Of a DNA stretch of 64,000 nt, positions 19,410 to 32,258 are shown in pieces (position 1 is the first letter of the stretch; each line of letters begins with the position of its first letter). The DNA lies in assembly GCA_002900995.3 (NCBI GenBank), contig PJEW03000015.1:1-64000 (forward strand), written 5' to 3'. The notes below the pieces were generated by a model that saw only the letters and a program-made list of their open reading frames with translations, did no database searches and was not told the origin of the DNA. Made by a program: the position numbers and the translations under genes. The DNA comes from Ganoderma boninense (lineage: Eukaryota > Basidiomycota > Agaricomycetes > Polyporales > Polyporaceae).

Positions 19410-20688
19410 ACACATCATCGCACACGTACGGAGGAATTCATCGACAAATTGGCCCCAGCGGTCAATCTCGTCCTGTTTTGGGCCACCAGCAAAAAGATCG
19501 AAGGACGGTGCACCATCGGACAGTCTGATCGTATATCTGATGTCTATTAGTGGGGAATCACAGGACGGGTGATGGCACATACTGGTCTTGGACTATGCTA
19601 CCATCCTCGGTTTGTAGTGCGGTCCGCATATGGGTGAGACCCGAGCCGACTTGATCAGGGCCGTATCTGAAAAAGGCAGCAATGAGGTTTGCGATGAGCA
19701 GAGGGAAGTTAGTTTGGTTCTTGGTTTCGAGGCGTCAGTTACAGCAATGAATGGGTGCATGATTGCTGACGCACCGGAAGCACTGGCCATCATTCTGGTT
19801 CGCCTGGTCCTTGGTTTCCTCAGCCCTGGCCTCCCAGAAAGCCTTCTGCTCGGCGGAAAGCCCAGTGTATAGTTGATGAACCGCAGTCTTATAGTGACCG
19901 ATGGTCCCACCGAGTGCGATATGAAGCCGACGGACTTCTTCAGGATGTTCGTGAGCCCACAATCCTGATGGTCCGAGAGCTCGTCGGCGGAGCATTTGCA
20001 AGAGGGGTGTGAGGTCTAGTGATTTGGATGCGGACGCAGACGCGATGGAGTGCGAAGTGGAGGTAGTAGTCGGCAGAGTTGTACACTCGTCATTGGGGGT
20101 GTTGGAACCCTGAGATGAATCTTGGTGGACCTTACGGAGATTGGGAAACTGAAGACGGTTCTTCAGCCAGTTGTTAAGGATCTGCAAGATGGATGAGTTG
20201 TGTGAATGTTTTGGGCATGGTAGTGGACTTACGTGGTCGAACTCGCTCATGGTATAGTTGCCGAGTGGCCCAAATTTCTTCATGAAGTTCTTCTTGGCGG
20301 CTTTCTTCTTCTGGGTATGCTCCTTCTTGTGAGCGGCGAGGATGTAGTCGAGTTGCTTTTCGAGGAAAGCCTCTTCGGTGGGATGGTTAGACCAGGAGAA
20401 GCGCTTGTGCTTGCCTTGTTCGCTTTCGCCAGGTATGTCTGTGGCTGGGAGCTTGGGACGTGCTTTCCGCCCATGCTTGGGCTTCTCGACCTCGGGAGAT
20501 GAGTCTTCTGCAGAAGAATCTTCCTCTGCATGATCGTCGCGAGGCATATTTGGGGGGTGCCCAGTGGCGGGAGCAGTGGCGGGAGCAGTGGCGTGGTTCG
20601 CGGTTTGACCTGTGGCGACGAGAGTGTGTTCACGATCAGGCTCGGTGTCAGAGTCGAGTACGACACTGTGCCGAGATATGAATGCCAT
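19410..20688 (-). CDS. KDZ-1 companion gene (WxxN-type), 3' truncated
   Basis: Start MAFISRHSVV at 20688. Acidic, Lys-rich N-terminus with KHGRKARPK; then SWSNHPTEEAFLEKQLDYILAA followed by Lys-rich AHKKEHTQKKK; after an intron NNWLKNRLQF, a Ser/Thr linker, and GLSAEQKAFWEARAEE, which resembles an HMG-box-like helix end. Later exons (near 19600 and 19480) include IDRWGQFVDEF. The layout (WF/W-x-x-N motif, AY/HY-x2-L helix, ETxExKxxxE) parallels the KDZ-2 companion at 51869-53265. Role unknown; DNA binding is plausible. The last exon is cut at about 19410. Confidence 0.5.
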
Positions 20689-20954
20689 GGGTAGGAGGAT
20701 GCGAGGATGTCAAGGGACCGATGAGGGAGCAGAGGAAGGATGAAGGATGGCATGTGCTGTGGCACACAAGAGTGGATGTTGTGACGGAGATGTGCTTTGG
20801 CCGGCATTGTGATGGGGTGCATCATAGAAATGGAACAAAAGGAAAGTCAATGACCGCACTGGAAATAGGGTTCAATGTCTGAATGGTGCACCAAATGCTC
20901 ATAAAAGACAGCCGTTATTGTTTGCGGAGACAAATAATGTACAGTATTGTCTGA

Positions 20955-22528
20955 TTACGCAGTCAAATCAATGACATCATCTGGCAACATCGCCCGCGCC
21001 TTCCCCTTCCCCTCCCTGGAGACGCAGTTGTTGTCGCGGGACGATCTTCCAGATGCACGTCCCTTGCCCTTCGTTGTGCTCATCGGGATGTCACCAGGCT
21101 TGCCATCTGAGATGTCGATGATGTCACGCACACATGTGCTCTGCGTACGAAGTTGTGTGACGTCGTTCATGGGGGAGAGCTTGGACACTTTGGACGTGAC
21201 CTCGATGCCGACCTGACTGGACTTGCGCTTGCAAGTGGGTGTGGCCTCATCCACAGATGACGCGGGAGGTGGTCCTCCGAAAATGTCCGCAAAAGTGCTT
21301 GATATGTCGGAGTGAAGCAGTGGAGTCAAGAATCCACTGATTGCCCGTCCGCAGGGAAATCCCAAAGAATAGTCCAGCAGGGTACTGAGCGGCCGAACAC
21401 CGTTGGGGTCAAAAGGTGGGTTCAGCAGGCGTTTGAGGTCCGCAAAGCCAGGCATCTTCTGAACGCCATCACGACGGATCAAAGCGGGTTGACCACGCAC
21501 AAGGACCAGAGGCAGGATGCAATCAGTCCACTGGTCGACGTGGGGGAGATACATATGAAAGTGTGAATGAGACGACTTGTTGAATCCGAAGGCTTGTGCG
21601 ACAGGTTCTTGGAGAAGCTTGAACTCCACTTGTTTGCATTGGGTGAGGTGACCTATACCCTTTCCCGTCGTCACGAGCTCGTTGTCCTAGGAAGAAAGAT
21701 AAGCCTGAGTGAAAAACAACGACGCAAGGCAAACACACACCCGAAGGTATGCGTACACAGTCACTTCCACTTCCACTCATTGCGGTCTGCCGGGGCCTTT
21801 AGAAGTAGATGCAATGTCCCTGGTGGTTGGAGTACCCGTGAGCGCACTCGCCCGAGTGCTCGCCAAAGACGTAGCCGCAGTTGCAGATGTTGTGGCGCTA
21901 GGAACCGATGCCGCGCTGCGGGCGAGGGATTGCAGGCCGAGATGAGATAGCCGCTGACGAACAGGCATTACTGGGAGCTCGTAGGTGGAACCAGGCAGTG
22001 GCATCTCCAGTGACCAAAATTTGATCCCGAATCAACCGGGAAAGCGCAACATTGGCGGTATCGTGGTAGGGAGGAGGGTCTAGCATCTCAAGTTCAGAAA
22101 GGACATTCACTCGGCTCTCCGCAGACATCTGCAAAGCGAGCGGAGTACCATCGAATCTGCAAGGTGGATGTGTGCGACACTGAGAGCACGCCATTATGTG
22201 AGTGTGGTATGCAGTGTTGCTGATGAATACTCACATATTCAAAGACAATGCCAATGTTGGCAAACTTCTTCTGGCCGTAGCTGGCTTGCTGGATATGAAG
22301 AGATTTGAAAGGACAGTCTCGGCGAGCACCCAAGAGTTCGAGATTAGAAGGCAGGTAGGTAACTGTGAGGGTGCGGATGCACGCCTTTTCGACGTCACTG
22401 TGGTTGGGCATGGTGCGAGTGACGGGGTCGTACACGGCTGAGTCGACAGGGGCTTTATATGCGCTTTCAAGTGAGACAATGGAGGTATTCAGCAGTATAT
22501 TGCGTGGCCGGGCGAAATGGAGTTGCAT
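20955..22528 (-). CDS. KDZ-1 companion gene, unknown multi-exon protein
   Basis: Exons can be followed from about 22700/22528 (MQLHFARPRN) through 22194-21898 and 21674-20955, ending in DDVIDLTA. The N-terminal part has a segment SDDLELPIFPAFSMWYTW around 22650-22600; the C-terminal part is low-complexity with basic CKRKSSQ and GKGRASGRSSR stretches, like a nuclear protein. I do not recognise a domain. It shares the minus strand with the adjacent WxxN companion. Start and introns are uncertain. Confidence 0.35.
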
Positions 22529-22529
22529 T

Positions 22530-23633
22530 GACAGTAAGCAGATGTATCATCGTCACAAAAGAAATGCTCTGCAAGACGGCTGGGTGGAGAGATCATGACT
22601 AACCAGGTATACCACATGGAGAAGGCGGGGAAGATCGGGAGCTCGAGGTCATCAGAGACAGTCAAGCTCCCAGGCTAGAACGCCAAGTTCTGCCTTTGCA
22701 GTGTCAGATGCGACTGGTTTTGAGACGTTGAGGCTGGAGAGAGGTGCAAGTCATATCAGTCGACATTCAATAAAAAGACAGAGCAGGGGCGTACTTGGCA
22801 TACATGGATGTGGCATGGAGGATGAACCTCCGTCAACGGATGCAGACAAAAAAAAGTTAGGAAGAGCGGGCGCCAGGTCTGAGGTCACGAGTGTGGGTCG
22901 ACCTATGTTTCCGAAAGAATTGGGGGGCTCAGATTGAACGGGCTGTCCCGTATATTGCCAAACACAGACTTCCCCCACAGTTCGCCATTTGACGCCAGCG
23001 GAAGGCTCACAGCTCTCCAAAGATATCTACTCGCCTTGTTATTTCCACGGTTCAGTCGTAGTGAGTGCAAAACTCGTGTCCCCCACCGTGTCCCCCACTC
23101 TGTTGCTCTCAAACATATCTCGTGAGTTCTCACTTTTAATTCCATCTTCTGAGCGCTGACAGGTTCTTGTATGGCTGGCTGACTTCTGCTGTGTCTCTGC
23201 TATTTCAGTTCCTCGCCCTCCATCGTCAATCCTTTCGGAGCAAGCTGAAGGGGTCCTAAGATCTGGTTAACAAAAGGTATGCAAATCATGCTTGAACGTG
23301 GACGAAATGTGGGCTAACCATGATCATAATCAATTCTGCGCTATGCTGCCACGAAGACTGTTTCTCCCAAAGAATGCGCAATGTAAGTTGATACCCAGCA
23401 CATGCATCTCTGGCTTACCTGACCCTAGTGAAGTTGATACCCAGCACATGCATCTCTGGCTTACCTGACCCTAGTAGAATTTGGCACTACATATACTCCA
23501 GTTCCGGCTATCCAGTTTGTCTCTGACGACCACTGGAAGCTGTAGACTGTATTGACTTGGCGTCAATCGGTGTCCCATCCCACATTGGGGTCAGGTCTCC
23601 GACGACTAGGACCATTTATCATGCATTCTATCA
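22530..23633. other. Divergent intergenic region of KDZ-1
   Basis: About 1.1 kb between the minus-strand companions and the plus-strand companion. Apart from probable 5' exon sequence at 22600-22700 on the minus strand and a 46-bp tandem duplication at 23385-23475, I see no gene. It probably contains the divergent promoters. Confidence 0.4.
23385..23475 (+). repeat. 46-bp tandem duplication, two copies
   Basis: The unit AAGTTGATACCCAGCACATG... occurs twice back to back (23385-23430 and 23431-23475) without a mismatch, so the duplication is recent or an assembly artefact. It contains GTAAGT-like and ACCTGACCCTAG strings resembling splice sites. Confidence 0.85.
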
Positions 23634-25890
23634 TGTCGCCATTTCCAAATTCACAAATTGGCGACCCTTCTGAAGCCTCTCGTTGGAGCGACGCCTGCGT
23701 AGCGGCGCAAATGTAAGACAAATGGGCAGTGACCTCCCCCAACATGGATTTCATCCCCACCCCCCCCATCGGTATTGTTCAGGTACACATGCGCACATAT
23801 TTTAGATTTGGCATCGTGGATCCTATTCAGTGGCCCCAGGCATTCACAGATGGTCATGAATATCTTGCGGCGATCTTGCACGCGGATATGGCTGACGCAC
23901 TGCTTGCTCCGATATGGTGGTCCCCTCAAGAAGACGACTTCGAGATCATCGAGGGCTCGATAATCAAATGTCTGGGTCTCCTCCGACACACGGCCATTCA
24001 ACCTCTCTGCGACCTTGTCGATGCACTCTCGACCGCCATACATACCTCCCCTGTTTAGTCAGATCAGAGACTTTCTGATATCAATTCGGCAATGTGTCGC
24101 ACCCACGAGCGACTCATGTGCTTCCCGTGTACATGGCGCGACATCTGTCTTCAGGTACGCCTAACACAACACTTCTGGCTCATGGCTCGTGCATTCCTTG
24201 ACTTCTACGCTGTCTACCCCCTGAAAGGACCTCACCATGCGGTGAACAAACATTTCATGGGAACGTTCACCACAGACCCTGAGGCAGTGCAACAATTGTT
24301 CGCCACTGGAATACCTGTCTGGTGGCTGCGTCTGGATGTCTCCATTCTTGCTGAAACGAGCATTGGTGCTATTGTCATCCTGATCGAGCCAGATCACATT
24401 TGTTTGGATCTCGCCCCCGGGTGCTCTGACACCCTGTATCGTGGAATGTCTGGTCCCAAGCACTTGGAAGCAGTGAGCCGCAGCAGTCATACATACCAAG
24501 ATCTCTCTCGATCCGTCCTACTGGCGGTGCAAACCGATCGAGGGTATGGAGGGCCGCCTTCACAAAAGTACTTCAAGAGCGCCTCAGCAGCACCGCCCAT
24601 GCCTATGATATCTCGCGTCCAGAAACGGGGGGCCAAAGCAGTCCAAGAACAACCCAGGGCACACCCTTGTATGCACGTTAACGTTTTGTCCTCCTTTTGT
24701 CAAGATAGCTGACAGTTAATTCTAGACAACCAGCCACACGGGACGCAAGTCCGTGGTGTCAACAAGTTCGAGGCGCTGCAACATGAATGGATGCCGCCAG
24801 TTTTGGATGCGTGGCACGAGGCTATGACGGCTGTTGACCTCTCGAAACCGGCGCGACCTCAGTCGGAGGTTTGGGGATATTAGATTCCAGAACCTGGTCT
24901 CTTCGTCCGGCCTCAAAGTGCTGATCGACATCAACGTTACTTATTCAATTGGTTGCGCATGCGCTCAGCTTGGCTCTATGTCCTGCGCCTTTGTGAGGCC
25001 CGGGTGACAATTGTACCGACACAGTGGTGGTGCGACTTCCTATACGGTGACACAGGGAAAACAGAACGCAATCATGGGACGCGCAACGGGCATCGGATGG
25101 ACCAGATGCAGCAGGTGTTCGCGTTGGCCTTTGCTCAAGCTGACTACGATCCTGCTAACACGGGTCCGGTCTCCTGGTTCAACTTCCGAATGACTAGCCT
25201 CGAGGAGAAGTTCTGTCCAACTATCATGTGGGAAATATGTGAACTCAGGTTTCGTCATGAGCTGTTGGCCTTAGATCGTTTACTGGTGCCGCAGGGAAGA
25301 GATGTTACCTTTGAGGACAAGCACCGAGAAGACCTGTTAGGACAGGTATTCGCTGATCATTCCATCTTCTGTGTTACCGAGCTCCTCTCGCAACCCGTGG
25401 GTCTCGCAGGCCCGACTCCTTTTCATCGTGTTCCCTTTTTAGATGCTTTCTGACAGGTCATGGCACGCTGGCCCCGTGCGCCTGCGTCTTTCTACCGCGA
25501 GGGTCCAATTACTACGAATCTATCTGACCAAGAGATTGTTGGGAGGGAGCGAGAACTCATTCGTTTCTATGTTGATACATTCTTTGAGCAATCCGGGTGA
25601 GCACCCGTTATCCCCCATGCTTCACCCATGTAATTTCATACTGTACGTTGACCTCTATCTATGCAATGCATAATCTGTCAGCAGTTTATTGTTTGCGGTA
25701 CTGCACTCCTGATAACAGCTGGACTGACATTTTGTAGTGGCCATCTTAGTAATTCAGTGGTGTCAAAGCAACAACTGCCATTTTTGTCAGGTGCTTTGGC
25801 CTCAGACCCTCACCACTGGTTTCACCTCGGCCACCAAGCTCAACCCATTCATCACCTCAGACCAGGTAAGCAAAATTGTTCCCCCTCCCT
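23634..25890 (+). CDS. KDZ-1 plus-strand companion, conserved unknown
   Basis: Exons start at MSPFPNSQIGD (23634). Blocks: WAVTSPNMDFIPTPP and HADMADALLAPIWWSP (23730-23940); HFWLMARAFLDFY then HFMGTFTTDPEAVQQLFATGIPVWWLR (24160-24350); AWLYVLR (24965) and TIMWEICELRFRHELLALDRLL (25220-25290); ERELIRFYVDTFFEQSG (25540-25590). I remember this arrangement from multicopy mushroom proteins without an assigned function. It lies directly upstream of the KDZ transposase on the same strand and ends about 25 bases before the probable transposase start, so co-mobilisation is likely. No catalytic motif is visible. Confidence 0.5.
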
Positions 25891-25913
25891 CGTATTTTCG
25901 CTCACCTTCTGCT

Positions 25914-28900
25914 ATGTCTCTCTTCAGGGCCCCCAAACGTCCCATCAGAGGCGTCCGCCATGGTGCGGATGTCCGTCATGCTCATGCGCACCACTCCACC
26001 CATGTTTTCCGCAACACCGGGCAAGCGGAGTTGATCCAAAAGTCTGTCGAATATCAAGTTGACGCACCGATTTCCTGCAAGTGGCCACGCTCCGCCTCTC
26101 CCAAGCACGACACTCTGGGTGACGACTAGATCGATGTTCCTATGCGCGAAGATCCTTCTGTAGACTTGCACGGTGCGGATTCCAACTGTCCTACTCCCTG
26201 GTCATGCCGTCAAGAACCCAACACCCCTGTGACATCCCCACCACTTGACCCCCTTCCGGATTCTACGCTTCACTGTTCACTGACCGACCACACCCCCGAA
26301 GCGGCTCAGACCACGACTACAAAGGTACGTCTACCCTCTGCCTGCGAAAACTACGCCACGCCGACTCAACCACTTGTGCAGTCTCGGACGGTCGCAATGC
26401 AGATCAATCAGTGGCTTTCTTACGAGACCACAATTGTCCAACGCCTCTTGTGTCAGGAGTATGCCTCAGATATCGGTGAGTCATGTTGCTGTGGCCGTCC
26501 CTCAGCCATACGACTCTATCGCTGCCTCGAGTGTGGGGCTGCACCCTCGATGTGTGATGTTTGTATCAAACAAAGACATCATCACCTGCACTTCCACTGG
26601 GTCCAATGCTGGAATGGTAACTTCTTCGAGCCACTCGACCTCGCCTATCTCAAACATGTCATTTACCTCAGCCACAACGATCTTCCCTGCCCCTCTATCA
26701 CCACCAGCACTGCTGCAATCAACATGGTCATAGTTCATACCAACGGTGTGCATCGTTGTCAGGTCCAAATGTGCCGCTGTGATGAAGATGCTGGCGATCC
26801 CTACGCTCAGCTGATCTCTGCAGGACTGTGGCCAGCAAGCCTCACTCGTCCTAAGACTGCATTCACAGAATCATTGATGAAGGAGTGGCATTTATTTTGG
26901 GATGTTTCGCACCAGAGCGCGCAGGACTTTTTCCGGGTGAAGGTTCGAATTGGGAATAATACGTGCCCTGATCATGTCGACGTGAGTTCCATGGTCCCAA
27001 TCATTCTTCCGAGTCATGCTCGCCTTACATGCATGTTACCAGGACCGCTATCGTGAACTGCTGAGTGCTTGTGGTGACACTATGCAATGGTCAAACGATC
27101 TGGACGGCACCATGGAGTTGTCGTTCCGCACCATGATGCACGTAGCATTGCTGTGCCCTGCTTTACATGCCCATGGCCTGGATTCAACCTACCTTCCGAC
27201 TGGGACACTGCGACTCCACCACATCTGAAGTATGCGCCTCGTGCTTTGTCGTTCGAGATCCTCATGGAATACTGAATAATGCCCGCGGCTTTAGGTACAT
27301 CTATCGAATCATATTCGGCTGCGATGGCAACTTCAGCCTCCAGAAGAAAGCGAAGCGGGATGACCGAAGAGATGCTAGCCTAGCTATGGGCGAAGGATTC
27401 TTTATCTATCCTGAGAAGATGCTTCCGCTGTTGGAGAAAAAGTGGGTGAAGGAGATCATTGTCAGTGTGGCGAGCTATGTCAAGTTTCTTCATACTGATC
27501 TCTATCCCACCAGATTGCGACATGTAACGGCTTCAGAGTTGGGCAGCACCAACGCCTCTCCAAGTTCCGCTTCCTAGATTACAGTGGTGTCGTCGCCACA
27601 ACATGTAAACATGTATGTTTTCACCCACAGGCCGTTGTGAACATGAACAGAGGGTAAGTGTACGTCCAACTTGTTATCCTGACTTCTCAATGATTTGTTC
27701 ATATCAAGATTAGGTTCATATACTCAGACGCATCTCAACATGCTGCCCTACAGGGGACCGAGGATCACAAAGAGCGTGCTATGACCTACGACATTATATG
27801 CATCACTATACGCCACATTGTGGAACGTTGGCATGAGTTCTTCCCCGAGTCAGTGCCTATGCTCGAGAAGTTGCTAATGCTGCTCCCGAAAATGCATATG
27901 TACGCCCATAAAGACCTATGTCAAGCGGTTTATTCTTTGGCATATGCTGCAGGGTTCGGGCTGACACACGGAGAGGGTGTTGAGACTCCATGGGCTGAAC
28001 TGAATATCTCTGGTCTGGTGACACGCAAAATGAGTGGTGGCGGGTGCGAGGATGCCCTCAACTCATTATTCAACTTCTGGAACTGGTCTAAAGACCTTGG
28101 CATGGGTACGCTGTTTATTTATGTACTATAGTCAATGGCATGCAACTTACTCATTGAAATTGAATGCCTGGCACCAGCTCCATACCTCGTACGCAAGCTG
28201 CGCGAGGCCTATGATGGGCAGCGCCAAACCACCAAGTACTTCGCAGGCCTCTGTGCCCTTGCTGGCCCGACAAATGTTGCTGCCTGGCTGGCTCAACCGT
28301 TCGACAACCAGGCACCTACGCCACTCACCTTCTACATGAAAGAGAAGGCCTTCGAGAGCAGCCCCTTCTTGGTCAACCATTCACATTGTATGTTTATTTC
28401 TGTCCAGCTAGAACCCATCTTGTATACCCAACAGTGTTAATATAGTGCCATCCGCGAAACAAGCCTACAAAGACCTGATTGAAGGGCACCGTGCCAGCGA
28501 TGACAAGCACACGTGTCGCTCAGTTATGCACCTTCGCAAAGACCAAGCCGACTTCTTAATGAGTGGCCTGGCGCTTGAAAATCAGTTGTAAGTGAGATTG
28601 TCTTGTGATTCGAATATCGTTACTTAGAGGATGTTCATCGCCCAGGTTTGAGTTGTGTGAACGTGACGAGAAGAAGCACAATGTTGCACGCCATGGCACA
28701 ATTGTTGACCCGAGCAATGCAACATGCGTAACTTGGTGGACGTGGTGCAACAAGCTCGGTCACTGGCGCCTCGATCAGGCCAAGTTCATGCCCGCAATCG
28801 GGATGTCTCCGGTACCTGGCAGTTCTCAGACCGGTGCCAATGATCTCCCCATCCATGTTGGACCAGAAGACTCCAACTCCGAAGATGAATCTGATGAGGA

Positions 28901-30020
28901 TGAGGACGACGACCCCTCACAACCGCAAGTCCACACCTCGACACCTGCATCTCCTGACGAGGAGGTTCTCGGACTGCCTTCAGACTTCAACCAAGAAGAG
29001 CGGAAAACGTACAACATTGAGCTGCTCGCCACCTACGAGACCAAGCTACGCATTGGGCAGGCCTTTGATATCTTGGAGAAGGTCCGCGAGGCTGTCAAAC
29101 ACATGTCAGCATTTATCGAGGAAAAGGAGTCTCACGCTGTCGCCGACCATGTTCGCAGCAACGATGTCACGAAGTTCAGTGCTGCGTACTGCCAGAAGCT
29201 GGCCCGCGCTTACAACCGCAACTTCGACTGCCTTCTCGTGCTTCATGGTTTGCTGAGCACACTAGGCAGCTCACATCCAGCCTCTCGTCTTCAGCGTATT
29301 GACCTGGCCAACGACTTGAAGATTGCGAACCTCAAAAAGGCGCGCGAGCAAGGTGATCACGAGTGCTCAGGATCTTGGATCTGGATGGTTTTCGAAGACG
29401 TGATAGACTGCATTGATGTTTCTGACACTTTGCAGCACCCATTGGGTGATGGTGGAGCCCAAAAAGCTATAGGTTACGGCGAAGCCACCTGTGAAGACCG
29501 TCTCCCAAAGCAGACGTCAGGCCGTGCACTTTACACGACATGGTGTATGTTCTTTCACTTTATTGGCACTATATCATTGCTTACTGACGATACACTCTAG
29601 TCGATCGAGCCCAGTGGTTCCGAGCATGGCAGGAAAAGTGCCGTTACAACGAGGCAGTGAACATCCTCTGCGCGGAGTTCAGGGCTACCAACCGAGGGTT
29701 CGCAGCTATGGGTCACTTGTGGAAGGCTGCTGCAGAACGTGTGGACTTACCTCGGGGAGAGCGTGCTTATGCTTGGCAACACTACAGCATGTTCCAGCGT
29801 TTGAGCTCAGACGTACAGGAAGCTTACGACACAGCTCGAAAGAAGGGTGTTCCTGCCGAGCAGTTGGACCACACGAAACTGAGTGCATTGAGTATATAAT
29901 CCCTCGCCAAGTGTTCTAATCGGGTCTCGTATTAGTCCATCCGTCGTTATCTGGCCCAGCAAGCCAATGATATCACCGTGTGGGATCGTGTCCTCAATAT
30001 TCTCGAGCACGAGTAGTAAC
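25914..30020 (+). pseudogene. KDZ-1 transposase with CxC cysteine cluster
   Basis: Start MSLFRAPKRPIRG at 25914. A CxC2-like cluster (CCCGRPSA ... CLECG ... CDVC) is at 26480-26570. The core motifs of KDZ transposases follow in order: CNGFRVGQHQRLSKF and GVVATTCKH (27520-27610), MTYDIIC (27781), LPKMHMYAHKDLCQ and GLTHGEGVETPWAELN (27885-28010), then an acidic insert (28865-28920) and a C-terminal helical region near 29600-29890. Introns are about 50 nt. An in-frame TAG at 26127-26129 breaks exon 1, so it is likely inactive. The family makes DNA transposases (RNase H fold), known from Iyer and colleagues' work on fungal KDZ elements. Confidence 0.85.
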
Positions 30021-30240
30021 AATTATCCCAATATAATTTTATCCAGATTGTCTATATCTTGTGCGCGATTACCTTTCCTCCTGTGGTTTTTTGCATGAGT
30101 TATCCTGGGATAATCATTATCCTGATTCAAGAGAAGAATTGCTGCGTGAGAGAACCTGCATTGGCTGTGGCAAAGTGGATTATCGACCTTAATCTCAGAT
30201 ATACATGAATTAATGTATTCGGATTATAATTTCTAATACA
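30021..30240. other. KDZ-1 3' flank, AT-rich with short palindromes
   Basis: After the transposase stop the sequence turns AT-rich and contains GGATAATCATTATCC (about 30108-30122) and several GGATTAT strings, as expected in a subterminal region. No gene. Gypsy-3 integrase sequence resumes at about 30241. Confidence 0.5.
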
Positions 30241-30257
30241 GTCCCTGCCATCTCAGG

Positions 30258-30737
30258 CTACCACAGTTCGCCTCTGACATAACCAAGCATTTTGCGCGAT
30301 CCCAGATGCACCAGGACTGAATGTGCATGGCAAAGCAAGATCTCGCGCAACTTGCGCGAGCCTATCCTGATATCTGGGATGCACAGGACGTGTGTGCCAT
30401 CCTCCTTCTTAAACAGCAGACCATCGAGATACTGAAAGTGTGGAAACTCTACAGGCTTAGTGATGATCTTTCGAAAGAAGGGGTCCTCGGAATATCGCCC
30501 ACGCAAGCAGCCGGGAAGCTCCATCCCGAGCTCGCTCGCGCTCAAAACCACACTGTCAAGGATCCATGGGTGGGGTGTACCATCTCGGGCTGCAGGAACA
30601 CCATCTGCATCGTCTGCCTGAAGCATGCTAGGTGCGCCCTCCGCTTCTTCAGTCTGGGTATCGCTGACAGCTACCAGGCTATCCTCAGCCTCTGACTCTT
30701 CCGGCACGTCCTCGACTGTTGCCCTCGGATGGTGCAC
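30258..30737 (-). pseudogene. Gypsy-3 integrase N-terminus, truncated
   Basis: Contains the linker and zinc-finger start YLDGLLFKKEDGTHVLCIPD and ILLCHAHSVLVHLGSRKML. The frame ends at a TAG (30258-30260) where the family has the second Trp of a WWPxM motif (TGG to TAG), and the matching sequence PEMAG continues to about 30243. The catalytic core is absent because KDZ-1 sequence follows. Confidence 0.8.
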
Positions 30738-30791
30738 TGTCTCAGAATACGCGCCCTCCGGCTTTGGGTTTGCTGCCAGCTGCGCCGACCG

Positions 30792-32099
30792 TCAGGGCGT
30801 GAAGTCAATCACAGCTGCGGCACCCGTGTACACAGGGCGCAGGACTTCGAGACCTTGAGACATTATAGGAACACCAGCCCCATTGTCACCGACGTACTCA
30901 GATCGAGCCCGCTCTATCCCAAGCGGCTCGTCGCTGTGAATTCGTGATAGCGCATCGGCAAGCACATTTGTTTCCTCTGGGATGTAATGAACTGTGAACC
31001 TGAATTCATTTAGAACATCGAGCCATCGGTGTTGACATGGTGAGAGATTTTTCTGTCCCATGAGATGTTCAAGCACCTTATGATCTGTGCAGATTCGAAA
31101 TTTTGTGCCATAGAGAAGCGGATGAAATCTCTTCAAGGACTCGATGATCGCAAGCAGCTCCTGCTCATGGACGGGGTAGTTTTTCTGGGCAGAGTTGAAC
31201 TTGCCCGACCAAAAGGTAACCATCTTCACTGTTGCGAGATCATTGCCTTGACTAATATATCCGCTTGCCCCTGTTAGTGATGCATCCGTTACCAGGTTGA
31301 TTGAGGGTGCGTCCTCCGAGTAATCCAGTGCTACCCTCCGGCTGTTCCTCCATTTGTGCACCGTCTCCTTGACCTGTTCGAACACCTGCTGATGCGTCAG
31401 GGTCCAATTCCAGGGCTTGGACGTGCTTGTCATCGGGGCCAGGACACCCATCGGGATGTGTATGCCCTCACAATCAGGTGCAAAAAACCCTACTGCACCC
31501 AAGAAGCTGCTCAGCAAGCTCTTGTTTGTAGGTACCTTCCAGTCAACTACAGAGTTGACCTTGTGTGGGTCCATCACGATCCCCTTGTCATCGATGATAT
31601 GGCCCAAAATCTTCAGCTTTGACGCGAAGAAATTCATCTTGTCCGCGCCTAGAAAGAACTTCTCGCAGCGTAGGATGTCAAACACAAGACGTACGTGCTT
31701 CATATGATCCTCGATTGTGTCCGAGTAGATGACAATATCATCTAGGTATACGTCCATGAAAACACCGATGTATGGTGCAAATATGTGATTCATAATGGCC
31801 TGGTATGTTGCCGGTCCATTGATATTGCCCTGTTGTAGCACAAGGCTGACCATTGTTCTATCCAGCATTGTGAACAGTGTCCGTGGTACATGCTCCGGGA
31901 CGACCCGAATTTGTTCGTAGGCATCCTTGCCGTCTATTAAACTGCAGTACTTACGCTTTACTACATTTCGCAGGATTCCATCAATATCTGGAAGCGGTGC
32001 AGTAAGCTTCTGCATGTTGGCATTCTGCTGATGCTTGTCCACAACGGTACGAAGCTGTAGTATCCCATCCTCCCTCGGAGGCTTGGGAATCATCAGCAT
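30792..32099 (-). pseudogene. Gypsy-3 reverse transcriptase and RNase H
   Basis: RT begins in MLMIPKPPRED and has the fingers/palm motif SLIDGKDAYEQI, the catalytic YLDDIVIYSD, LGHIIDDKGI and FLGAVGFFAPDC. RNase H follows with LVTDASLTGASGY (first Asp), FWSGKFNSAQKNYPVHEQELLAI (Glu) and CTDHKVLEHL (Asp). A TAG just upstream (near 32132) separates it from the protease linker. The fold is complete but expression as one Pol would fail. Confidence 0.88.
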
Positions 32100-32258
32100 T
32101 GGCGATGTGTTGGTGCCGGAGGTGAGCTTCTACCGGCCAGACTCAAGGTACGCCTTCTTCTTTTCGTGCCAGAGGGGTTGCAGGGCGTCGGGGCATTTGG
32201 ATGGTCGCCACGAATAGACTTTCTTCTCGTCTATCAATGGGATGGTGTGATTGACGTC

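Larger units (their letters stand above)
19410..30240 (+). mobile_element. KDZ-1: KDZ transposon with companion genes, left end lost
   Basis: The block contains a KDZ transposase (25914-30020), a same-strand companion (23634-25890) and two minus-strand companions (20955-22528, 19410-20688). The right end is where the Gypsy-3 integrase frame stops matching, at about 30240. The left end is not seen: the outermost companion gene runs into the left duplication arm at about 19400, so the arm, or whatever carried it, probably inserted into KDZ-1. No terminal inverted repeat pair can be shown. Confidence 0.65.

Noticed and set aside
24092..25453. TET/JBP-type dioxygenase linked to KDZ-1
   Set aside because: TET/JBP genes are known KDZ neighbours, so I looked for the HxD...H...R signature; it is absent from this companion gene.
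30078..30095. CCTGTGGTTTT near the KDZ-1 end as a KDZ-2-like terminus
   Set aside because: It is in the wrong orientation for a right end and lacks the following bases of the KDZ-2 inverted repeat.
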